Positions 32,574 through 39,587 of a DNA stretch of 39,587 nucleotides are shown piece by piece (the stretch's first letter is position 1; every line of letters starts with the position of its first letter). The notes beneath the pieces are model-generated. The model was not told where the DNA came from. It was given only the letters and a program-made list of their open reading frames with translations, and ran no database searches. Origin of the DNA: Oscillospiraceae bacterium (lineage in GTDB: Bacteria > Bacillota > Clostridia > Oscillospirales > Ruminococcaceae); the NCBI GenBank assembly GCA_029098085.1, contig JAQXNQ010000167.1, forward strand, positions 1-39,587, in the 5' to 3' direction. The translations under genes and the position numbers were made by a program.

Positions 32574-35500
32574 ATGCTTAGCAGAAATAATTCTTATTTT
32601 GATCCGCAGCTGTGCATCGACGGGCACTACATCATCACCGGGCGGACAAACGACCGCTTCTGCAGTGACACCCTGGAACTCACTGACATCCTGCCGGTTC
32701 TTCACCATTATCTGCTGTACGAGCAGGGATTCGACGCGGTGTTTTTTCTGGATAACGAGAATATGCTGTTCTGTCTGGATCGGCATTCCTTCGATGTACT
32801 GACCCTGCCGCCGGACGCCCCGGAGGCAGGTGCGGTACGGACCGGTGCGGTGAGTGCCGATGGCCCTTTGGGACGGCGCCGCCGCCGGAATGCCGCGCCG
32901 GAGGCTGCTGCCGGTCGGCAGCAGGACGCCGCCCGTCCGCTGAATATGGGCCGTATGTCGCTGCAGAGCGCCTGGCAGCAGGTGTCGGGTGTGATGAAGC
33001 ATACCGAAGCCCGCTGCGCGCTGGTGATCTCAAACGCCAATATGATGAAGGGCGGCGAGCAGCTGCTACTGGAACTGTCCTCCTTTTACAGCACCAACCA
33101 CAGCGTTGTGCTCTATCTGTTCCGCGAAACCACCCTGAACAACGTGGCTGAGTGGACCACCTTCGCCCGCAATGTGCTGCTGCCCCGCATCACCACCACC
33201 GACCCCATTGCCAACCGGGTGATTTCGCTGTCCTCGCCCAACAGCCGGGAGGTGCGCAATCTCCTGAATCGGCTGCGGTTTGACCCTGGCACCCCGGTGC
33301 CGGTGCAGGCCGGCGACATCCCGGAGCTTGGCAGCATTCTGGCTGCCAGCTGTGCGCGCAATAACTGGGGACTGGTGGATCTGCTCGGCCGGCTGTACGG
33401 TTACGCGTCTGCCCATCCCGACCGGACGCTGACGCTGGATAACTGGCGGGAATACACCGAGGAGACCTCCTACCGCTCGGCTATGGAAGAGCTGGAAGCG
33501 ATGGTGGGACAGGAAAAGGTCAAGCAGCAGCTGCGCGCCATGCGGGCCGACCAGGAGTGCCGGGGCGAGATGCGCATCGAGCCCCTGTCCTCCAGCCGCT
33601 TTGCCCCTCTGCCGGTGTACAACCGGCGGCTGGGCCACAGTCTGAATGTGCGCCTGAAGGGCAGCGCCGGCACCGGCAAGACCACCATCGCCCAGGTTAT
33701 CGGCCGGATCTATTATGATCTGGGGCTCCTGTCCCGGTCGTATGTGCGGGAGTGCAGCGCCGCCGACCTGGTGTCGGGTTATGTCAACCACACGGCTGAG
33801 CAGGTCCGCCAGCTGGTGCAGGAGGCCATGGGCGGCGTGCTGTTCATCGATGAAGCCTATGCACTGATGGACGGCCAGCACGGCCAGGAGGCCATCAACC
33901 AGCTCGTGCACGATATGTCCGCTTACGAAGGGCAGTTCGCCGTGATTCTGGCGGGCTATTCCCACCAGATCGACCAGCTGATGCGCACCAACGAAGGACT
34001 GTCCAGCCGGTTTCCCAACGAGTATGTGCTGGAGGACTACACTCCTGCTGAGATGCAGGCCATCTTTCGCCGGATGGCCGCCCGCGAGCTGCCGCCCGTC
34101 ACCTTCAGCCCGTCGCTGGAAGCGCGGATGGACGACTTTTTTGAGACCTGGGTGAGCGGCAGGGGGCCGAACTGGGGCAATGCCCGTGAATGCCAGAACC
34201 TGCTTCCCGAGATGAAAAAGCTGTGCAGCCTCCGCGAGGCGGCCCTGCAGGTGCGCGGCCGCAGCTACTGCCTTACGGAAGCGGATGTTCCCGAACGGCT
34301 GCGCCACTGTCTGGAGCCCCGCAGCAACGGCCCCAGTGAGACCATGGCCCGGATCGATGCAATGATCGGACTTGGCGGCATCAAGCGGTTTTTGCGCCAT
34401 CTCGTCCAGCGCATCCTGATGGGCGAACGGGAACAGGGCCCCGGCAACTTCATCTTCTTCGGCCCTCCGGGCACCGGCAAGACCACCGTGGCCCGCCAGA
34501 TGGGCGAGCTGCTGGGGCTGCTGAGGGTACTGCCCCGGCGCCATGTGGTCGAGTGCCGCGCTGCCGATCTGCTGAACGGCTCGGTGCAGCTCAGCGAAGC
34601 GGTGGAGTCTGCCCGCGGCGGCGTGTTCTTTCTGGACGAAGCCCATCAGCTGGCTGAAACAGACCATGGTCAGCAGATCATCCGGGCGCTGGTGCCGCTG
34701 GTGGAGGATCCGGATATCCGGGCGGACACCTGCTTCATCTGCGCGGGCTATGCGGACAGAATGCGTCATTTCCTGTCGGCAGACGCCGGCATGAACCGGC
34801 GTTTCCCGCTGCAGAACCGCATCCGGTTTTACGACTATACCGCCGAAGAGCTGGTGCAGATTCTGGAAAAGATGGCCCGTGACCGCGGCCAGGAGCCCGA
34901 TGAGGAATACCTGCAGCGGTCGCTGGCGGCGCTGGACGCGTATATGCCGCGCCGGCCTGCCGATTTCGGCAACGCCGGATTTATCCGGGACACCTTCCTG
35001 CCCGGATCCATCGATGCCCGTACCCGTCGGCTGAATATCCAGATAACCGGTTCACCCGACGCCATCGCCACCGACGAGCAGCTGGCATCGCTGACCGAAC
35101 AGGACCGCAGGCGGCTCACCGCCTTCGACCTGCCCGAAGACTTTGCCCGGATGGCCGGCCCGGTGGGACGCCGCCCGTCCGCCCGCCTGTCTGCCTGGCA
35201 GCGGGTGCAGGCTCTGCTGGGCAAGGACGAGATCATCAGCTTTGCCCGCGCCCGGGCGTTCGGCAGCGGTGAACGGCAGTTTTTTGACGCACAGACTCAG
35301 GGAGGCCTGCACTATGCCATCACCGGTCCGTCCGGCTGCGGCCGTCACACGGCGGTTCGGGCACTGGCCGCCCTGTGGAGGGAGGCCGGCCTGCTGGAGC
35401 GCGATGACGTGATCTTTGCCGGCAACGGCGACCTGGTGGCCGGCTATGTGGGCCAGACCGCCGGCAAGACGCAGCGGGTGATTGAGCAGGCGGTTGGCGG

Positions 35501-37646
35501 CACGCTGGTCATCGAGTATCCAAGCAGCCTGCTGCCCAAAAACAACGAGAACTCCTTTGGCCCCGAGGCGCTGGGCACCATTGCATCCGCCATGGCCGCT
35601 CACTTTGGGGACACCAGCTTCGTGCTGCTGGATACCCCCGAAGGTATGGAAGCTCTGTTCAAGGCCCAGCCCGCCCTGCGCGGTCAGATGGCCCGTATCT
35701 TTGAGCTGGAGGACCTGACCCCGGTTCAGATGGAATCGATTTTCAGGGAAAAGACCCGGGACAGCATGATGTTTGAGGACAGCGTGGAGGAGCTGTTGAG
35801 TGACTTTTTCCTGAACTGGGTCAGCAATCGCGGCGGACTCGGCGATGCCAGCCGCAGCTGGGCCAATGGCATGGAAGTGGATCGTCTGATTGAAGACCTG
35901 AAGATAAACTGGAAAAACTCCGGCGGCCAGGCCGATGAGCAGACGGTCACCGAAAACGGACGCAGCTACCAGCTTGTCCGCCGGCGCATTCTGGCTGCTC
36001 ACTTCCCCCGGAAGGTGCAGCGGTATCTCAAGCGCACTTCGGTGGTATCCGAAAGCGCCCTGCAGGAGTTGCAGGCACTGCCCGGCCTGCACCGGGTGAA
36101 ACGCTCCGTCCAGGGCATCCAGCGGCGCATCCGGCGGCTGGGCCGCACCAACAGCAAGCCGGGCTGTTATCTCTACCTGGGCAATCCCGGCGTTGGCAAG
36201 ACCACCGTGGCCCGTTTGATGGGCGGTGTGCTGCACGCCGCCGGCGTCCTGAGCCAGGGACACGTCATCGAGCGAACCGCCCGTCAGATCGGCGATCAGC
36301 TGAATGAGTTCGACTCCATCCTCAAACTGGCCCGCGGCGGTATCCTGTTTATTGATGAGGCTCACCAGCTGGCTGAGCCGCAGAATTACTGGGGCCGGGA
36401 AATTATCAAGCGCCTGCTGACCGTGCTGGAGGACGATGCGGTGACCAACGCCACCTGTATCATCCTGGCCGGCTATCCCCAGTCCATGATACGTCTGCTG
36501 GAGCAGGATGAAGGTCTGGCCAGCCGGTTCGGCTCCGAAGACAACATCATTGTGTTCGATGACTACACCGCTGACGAACTGATGCAGGTGATGGAGCATA
36601 TGGCGGCCCGGGCCGATCGCATTCCCAGCATCGGCGCGGTTCGTCCGCTGGTCACCAATGAAGAGTTCCGCCGGCATACCCGTGCAGTGTTCGAAGCCGT
36701 GCTGGCCCGCGGCGACCACGATTTCGGAAACGCCCGCTTTGTGCGCACCTATCTGCACGATGCCCTGAACGCTCAGCTGGAGCGGATGGATCGCGAGTAT
36801 GGCGAGATCGACGATCCGCCCGCCGATGTGGCCGATCTGCTGACCGAACAGGACATCCCGGAGCGGTACCGCCATCTGGCGGAGGAATCCCGGCGCCAGT
36901 ATGCGGCTCCGGATCCCGCCCGGATGGACACCCGGCGCGGTGCGGAGGTGGACGAGCTGAGCTACGACGCGGCCTGCGAACAGCTGTCCCGGAGCGTCGT
37001 GCTGCTGGAGATTACACGGGGCGGCCGGAAGACCGGTACGGCCACCGGCACCATTGTCACCTCCGATGGTCTGGTGCTCACCTGCGCCCATGTGATTCGG
37101 GGAGCGGAGCGCATTCGCGCCCGGGTATACTGTCCCGGCGCACCGGGCGGCGACACCCGCTGGTTTGACAGCCGGCTGCTGGAACCGGTGTGCAGCGACT
37201 GTGACATGGCCATGCTGCAGTTGGATGGCAATCATTTTGTGCCCGCGCCGCTGCGCCCGCTGGATCAGCCGCCGGCGGCCGGCGAGCGAACCCTGATTCT
37301 GGGCTACCCGCTGGGCGGCATGCTGGCCGGCGGTGACAGAGACGCTCTGCGCATCAGCAATTTCTCCGGCCGCGTGGCCTCCTGCCAGCTGGTAGGCTCG
37401 GTGGAGCGATGCTATGTGGACAGCACCGGCCTCCACGGCAACTCCGGCAGCCCGGTCTTTTCGATGACGGACCGGCGGGTGATCGGCGTTTTTTCCGGCT
37501 CGATCATCCCCCGTCAGGAAGGCTCGCTGGATGAGTTGAACTATTTCCATCCGCTGCACTATTTCTGGGAGCGGTTTGCCGCCCAGCAGCCGTCTGTACA
37601 ACCCGGTGCGGCAGAAGAGGAGGAGAACAATGGCAGTGAAAACTGA
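32574..37646 (+). CDS. Giant four-module AAA+ (CbxX/CfxQ-like) ATPase fused to trypsin-like protease
   Basis: ATG 32574 follows ATAAGGTG. The protein has 1690 residues. The N-terminal 300 hold an alpha/beta domain (GFDAVFFLDNENMLFCLD) and a region resembling a worn AAA fold. Four CbxX/CfxQ-type AAA+ modules follow: AAA1 Walker A GSAGTGKTT (about 363-371), Walker B LFIDEA; AAA2 GPPGTGKTT (about 630-637), FFLDEA; AAA3 GPSGCGRHT (about 917-926), with Lys replaced by Arg and a poor Walker B (LVIEYP), so probably inactive; AAA4 GNPGVGKTT (about 1202-1211), LFIDEA. A trypsin-like domain (about 1460-1675) has His1506 (TCAHV), Asp1544 (DMAML) and Ser1624 (GNSGSP). There is no signal peptide, so an intracellular unfoldase-protease is inferred. 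Confidence 0.93.
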   Translation: MLSRNNSYFDPQLCIDGHYIITGRTNDRFCSDTLELTDILPVLHHYLLYEQGFDAVFFLDNENMLFCLDRHSFDVLTLPPDAPEAGAVRTGAVSADGPLGRRRRRNAAPEAAAGRQQDAARPLNMGRMSLQSAWQQVSGVMKHTEARCALVISNANMMKGGEQLLLELSSFYSTNHSVVLYLFRETTLNNVAEWTTFARNVLLPRITTTDPIANRVISLSSPNSREVRNLLNRLRFDPGTPVPVQAGDIPELGSILAASCARNNWGLVDLLGRLYGYASAHPDRTLTLDNWREYTEETSYRSAMEELEAMVGQEKVKQQLRAMRADQECRGEMRIEPLSSSRFAPLPVYNRRLGHSLNVRLKGSAGTGKTTIAQVIGRIYYDLGLLSRSYVRECSAADLVSGYVNHTAEQVRQLVQEAMGGVLFIDEAYALMDGQHGQEAINQLVHDMSAYEGQFAVILAGYSHQIDQLMRTNEGLSSRFPNEYVLEDYTPAEMQAIFRRMAARELPPVTFSPSLEARMDDFFETWVSGRGPNWGNARECQNLLPEMKKLCSLREAALQVRGRSYCLTEADVPERLRHCLEPRSNGPSETMARIDAMIGLGGIKRFLRHLVQRILMGEREQGPGNFIFFGPPGTGKTTVARQMGELLGLLRVLPRRHVVECRAADLLNGSVQLSEAVESARGGVFFLDEAHQLAETDHGQQIIRALVPLVEDPDIRADTCFICAGYADRMRHFLSADAGMNRRFPLQNRIRFYDYTAEELVQILEKMARDRGQEPDEEYLQRSLAALDAYMPRRPADFGNAGFIRDTFLPGSIDARTRRLNIQITGSPDAIATDEQLASLTEQDRRRLTAFDLPEDFARMAGPVGRRPSARLSAWQRVQALLGKDEIISFARARAFGSGERQFFDAQTQGGLHYAITGPSGCGRHTAVRALAALWREAGLLERDDVIFAGNGDLVAGYVGQTAGKTQRVIEQAVGGTLVIEYPSSLLPKNNENSFGPEALGTIASAMAAHFGDTSFVLLDTPEGMEALFKAQPALRGQMARIFELEDLTPVQMESIFREKTRDSMMFEDSVEELLSDFFLNWVSNRGGLGDASRSWANGMEVDRLIEDLKINWKNSGGQADEQTVTENGRSYQLVRRRILAAHFPRKVQRYLKRTSVVSESALQELQALPGLHRVKRSVQGIQRRIRRLGRTNSKPGCYLYLGNPGVGKTTVARLMGGVLHAAGVLSQGHVIERTARQIGDQLNEFDSILKLARGGILFIDEAHQLAEPQNYWGREIIKRLLTVLEDDAVTNATCIILAGYPQSMIRLLEQDEGLASRFGSEDNIIVFDDYTADELMQVMEHMAARADRIPSIGAVRPLVTNEEFRRHTRAVFEAVLARGDHDFGNARFVRTYLHDALNAQLERMDREYGEIDDPPADVADLLTEQDIPERYRHLAEESRRQYAAPDPARMDTRRGAEVDELSYDAACEQLSRSVVLLEITRGGRKTGTATGTIVTSDGLVLTCAHVIRGAERIRARVYCPGAPGGDTRWFDSRLLEPVCSDCDMAMLQLDGNHFVPAPLRPLDQPPAAGERTLILGYPLGGMLAGGDRDALRISNFSGRVASCQLVGSVERCYVDSTGLHGNSGSPVFSMTDRRVIGVFSGSIIPRQEGSLDELNYFHPLHYFWERFAAQQPSVQPGAAEEEENNGSEN

Positions 37647-38706
37647 TCTGTGTCCGGTGTGCGGCCGCCCTGCGGCCATGGAAGCATCCGACGTATGGGG
37701 CTGCCCGGAATGCGGGTTCGCTTATTCGCAGGTCAAGCGGTTTGCAGGCAGCGGCGCGCTGGCAGTATGGCGGCAGGCCGCTGCCAGGGAAAAACGCCGT
37801 CTTGCGGAACGGGTGATCGGGCTGTGTGCCCGGCAGCCGGTATTTGGCTTCAGCGGCGGGTCTTTGACCTTCACCTCGCCCCAGGATGGCCGGCTGTATC
37901 TGGTGGAAGCCGGCGGGGTTCGTCCCCAACGGCCTGAAGTGCGCCAGTACAGTGCGCCCGAAAATGCGCTGCGAAATAAGGTGTTTCTGCTCTCGGACGG
38001 CCGTCTGGAGGCAGAAGGGGACGACGAATACGGCCAGTGCAGAACCGGGAATCTCCATGACATCCGCCGGGTGCTGGCCACACCACGCTGCACCTACGCC
38101 GTCACCAATGAGGGGAATGTGCAGTGCTGCGGCGAGCCTTTTTCGCCCGCCGTGGCCGGTTGGAAAAACGTACAGGAACTGGCCGCCGGCGCCTACCATC
38201 TGGTGGGCCTGACCGGTGACGGGAGGGTGCTGGCGGCGGGCGATATGCTGAACAGCGCTGTCGCTGCCGAGATTGCAGGCTGGCGGGAGATCACCGCCAT
38301 TGCCTGTGCCGGAGATGCCACCATCGGTCTGTGCAGGGATGGCACCGTCCGTTTTGCGGGGCGCCCCGGCGATCCGCGCGAAGCGGTGCGCGACTGGAGC
38401 GGGATCGCGGCCATTGCCATCGAGAGCGTCTACGCGGCAGGTCTGACGGCTGACGGCCGGGTACTGCTGGCAGGCAGAAATTTCAATGATGACCTGGATC
38501 TGGGCCGCAGAGAGGCCGCCGGCTGGACTGACGTGGCGGCCATCACCTGCAGCCGTTCCGGTATTGCCGCGCTGGGCGTGGATGGCTCTGTCCGGCTGGC
38601 CGGCAATATCCGGGACATCGGCAGACTGAAAAGCGCATGGGACTCTTTTTCGGATACGGTGCGCAGCCAGCTGCTGCAGGCCGTTATGATCTTGCCTTTT
38701 GTTTGA
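37630..38706 (+). CDS. Zinc-ribbon plus RCC1-like beta-propeller protein
   Basis: GAGGAGG lies upstream of ATG 37630, which overlaps the previous gene by 17 bases; a longer frame from 37576 is rejected. The N-terminus is a zinc ribbon (Cys8, Cys11, Cys25, Cys28). A basic helix (about 48-62) follows. From about 95 to 345, RCC1-type repeats of about 45 residues appear (blade ends such as GLTGDGRVLAAG, GLCRDGTVRFAG, GLTADGRVLLAG and ALGVDGSVRLAG), enough for a partial or full propeller. RCC1-like propellers usually mediate protein binding. Last gene of the operon; likely a targeting or adaptor component of the protease machine. Confidence 0.88.
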   Translation: MAVKTDLCPVCGRPAAMEASDVWGCPECGFAYSQVKRFAGSGALAVWRQAAAREKRRLAERVIGLCARQPVFGFSGGSLTFTSPQDGRLYLVEAGGVRPQRPEVRQYSAPENALRNKVFLLSDGRLEAEGDDEYGQCRTGNLHDIRRVLATPRCTYAVTNEGNVQCCGEPFSPAVAGWKNVQELAAGAYHLVGLTGDGRVLAAGDMLNSAVAAEIAGWREITAIACAGDATIGLCRDGTVRFAGRPGDPREAVRDWSGIAAIAIESVYAAGLTADGRVLLAGRNFNDDLDLGRREAAGWTDVAAITCSRSGIAALGVDGSVRLAGNIRDIGRLKSAWDSFSDTVRSQLLQAVMILPFV

Positions 38707-38759
38707 GCGGAGCTTTGGTATTGGATAAACGAAAGCGTACACAGAACCAAATCATTATA

Positions 38760-38782
38760 ATCACCCGTCAAACGGGTGATTT
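38760..38782 (+). terminator. Hairpin terminator of the plus-strand operon
   Basis: ATCACCCGT (38760-38768) and ACGGGTGAT (38772-38780) form a perfect 9-bp stem with a 3-nt loop, 54 bases after the last stop. The T run is short (3 bases). Confidence 0.6.
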
Positions 38783-38811
38783 GCACAAAGGATAAAAGCC
38801 TTTTCATACCG

Positions 38812-38843
38812 GCCAGCGCCTCAAGGTGCTGGCTTTCACTTTG
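38812..38843 (+). terminator. Second terminator after the operon
   Basis: GCCAGCGCC (38812-38820) pairs, with one G-T wobble, to GGTGCTGGC (38825-38833) around a TCAA tetraloop, followed by TTTCACTTTG. It works as a back-up to the hairpin at 38760. No gene is seen in 38707-38878. Confidence 0.65.
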
Positions 38844-38878
38844 TTAAAGCCTATTGCCATTGTCGCTTTTGCGGCTCC

Positions 38879-39358
38879 TTAAAGAGCGGTGGTATTACTT
38901 TCCCCCTTAAGAGGGGCTTGGTATTGTGAAAGGAATACGGACATCATCTCCAACTGGCTGAGTACCACATCCCAATTCCAGCATCTGGTACGCCAAGGCC
39001 TGACGATTCGCTGGGAGGCCAGATGCAGCATCCGGCGTAGGAAATCGTCGTTTGTGAAGGACGGTTTGTTGCTGGCGATCTGCCGGAATTGCCGGTTCAG
39101 GCCTTCAATGATGTTTGTCGGGTGTATGATTCTTTGAATATCCGGCGGATATTTAAAAAAGGTATTCAGAACTTTCAAGTTGTTTTCTCAGCTCCTGACA
39201 CAGGAAGGATATGCTTTCTTCAGACGTTCCCAAAGATACGCAGGTTTTTTCACTTCATCCAGCGTGACAGCAGTGTAGACTTTCTTCAGGTCTGCCACTA
39301 CCTTTTTGATATCCTTATCGAACGGAATGATATGACTGTCAGCGAATTTCCAGCCGTT
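38879..39358 (-). pseudogene. IS256-family (Mutator-type) transposase remnant
   Basis: Read on the minus strand, a frame from 39358 gives DKDIKKVVADLKKVYTA, WERLKKAYPSCVRS, then TGA (39188-39190) where the family has Trp (KSW). It continues in frame with TFFKYPPDIQRIIHPTN and IEGLNRQFRQI to TAA at 38879. These are IS256-family C-terminal motifs, including the region around the last catalytic Glu (IEGLN). The N-terminal two thirds are missing, so it cannot be active. No terminal inverted repeats were found. Confidence 0.88.
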
Positions 39359-39417
39359 TATTAGCAGGTTTTATTAGCAAATCCGCAAAGGTGAACGAAC
39401 CGGAAAAGTAAAAGAAA

Positions 39418-39449
39418 GCCGAAAACCCTGATAAATCAAGGCTTTCGGC
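39418..39449 (-). terminator. Terminator downstream of the tRNA fragment
   Basis: GCCGAAA (39418-39424) pairs with TTTCGGC (39443-39449), with an inner CCT/AGG pairing. On the minus strand it is followed by TTTCTTTTACTTTT. It is oriented to end transcripts that run through the tRNA fragment. Confidence 0.7.
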
Positions 39450-39574
39450 GTGATTCCTGGCGTCCCCGGCGCGATTCGAACGCGCGGCCTTCCGCTTAGG
39501 AGCGTAGGCGGAGGGTAGCATTTTTCTGTCAATCCGAGTCACGAAAAGTACCGATGAATCAAGGCTTTTTTCGG
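39430..39574. repeat. Imperfect direct repeats flanking the tRNA fragment
   Basis: GATAAATCAAGGCTTTCGG (39430-39448) recurs as GATGAATCAAGGC...TTCGG (39553-39574), on either side of the tRNA 3' half. A second pair, TCCGAGTCA, is at 39533-39541 and 39577-39585. They may be recombinase arm sites or traces of insertion. Confidence 0.55.
39458..39502 (-). tRNA. 3' half of a tRNA-Arg(CCU) gene, truncated; att-site-like
   Basis: On the minus strand the segment reads anticodon loop CTCCTAA (anticodon CCT, 39498-39500), 3' anticodon stem GCGGA, 5-nt variable loop, a perfect T-arm (GCGCG-TTCGAAT-CGCGC), acceptor strand CGGGGAC, discriminator G and encoded CCA (39458-39460). The matching 5' acceptor strand (GTCCCCG) and D-arm are absent upstream. 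The expected 5' anticodon strand TCCGC appears displaced by 5 bases (39508-39512). A tRNA 3' half starting at the anticodon loop is the classic identity segment of tyrosine-recombinase integration, so it probably marks an element boundary. Confidence 0.65.
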
Positions 39575-39587
39575 TTTCCGAGTCAAG

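Noticed and set aside
35052..37679. 875-codon open frame on the minus strand
   Set aside because: Antisense to the AAA4 and trypsin-like domains, whose Walker and catalytic motifs fix the true frame.
39339..39542. 67-codon minus-strand open frame as a gene
   Set aside because: It runs through the tRNA 3' half and the terminator hairpin, so it is a chance frame.

Overview
The window looks like the chromosome of a gut-type Gram-positive clostridium (Oscillospirales/Ruminococcaceae-like). This is inferred from AGGAGG-type ribosome binding sites, many lipoproteins with Firmicutes-style lipoboxes, a cell-wall-binding-repeat surface protein, and the families LemA, DUF2207, DUF3137, DUF4234, DUF2442 and DUF6273. 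The genetic code is standard. The right half (about 18-38.7 kb) is visibly richer in G+C and in CTG/CAG codons than the left half, but I could not compute this.

Layout. (1) 3-4364: the 3' part of a very large modular surface protein, cut by the window edge, ending at a strong terminator. (2) 4573-15938 (+): a tightly spaced run of envelope genes. These are a transglutaminase-like lipoprotein, a DUF2442 protein, four lipoproteins built by shuffling a few shared domains, LemA, a DUF2207 membrane protein, two tandem near-identical DUF4234 membrane proteins, and a lipoprotein with a possible GerMN-like domain. (3) 16190-17864 (+): a second LemA gene with an in-frame amber codon, a DUF3137 membrane protein and a small two-helix membrane protein. 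(4) 18050-23027 (-): five genes, namely a small protein, an HExxH metallopeptidase-like protein with a Gly/Asp-rich tail, a VirD4/TraD-like ATPase, a probable degenerate ATPase partner and a zinc-ribbon membrane protein. (5) 23230-38706 (+): ten genes, namely an XRE regulator, two Hsp70-like proteins, a coiled-coil/GrpE-like protein, an unknown, a coiled-coil protein, a short radical-SAM protein, a second coiled-coil protein, a 1690-residue protein with four AAA+ (CbxX/CfxQ-like) modules and a C-terminal trypsin-like protease, and a zinc-ribbon/RCC1-like protein. (6) 38707-39587: terminators, a broken IS256-family transposase and the 3' half of a tRNA-Arg(CCU) gene inside repeats, resembling an integration site.

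Blocks 4 and 5 diverge from one control region (23028-23229) and together read as one roughly 20 kb chaperone-unfoldase-protease system that I do not recognise as a described one. A plausible but unproven picture is that the Hsp70 pair with its GrpE-like factor and the multi-AAA protease remodel or cleave a target. The radical-SAM protein may modify a component, the coiled-coil proteins may form a scaffold, and the VirD4-like ATPase, metallopeptidase and zinc-ribbon membrane protein may link the machine to nucleic acid, substrate or membrane. The tRNA fragment and transposase remnant next to it suggest it sits on a mobile or formerly mobile island. Block 2 looks like ordinary, though strongly amplified, envelope functions.
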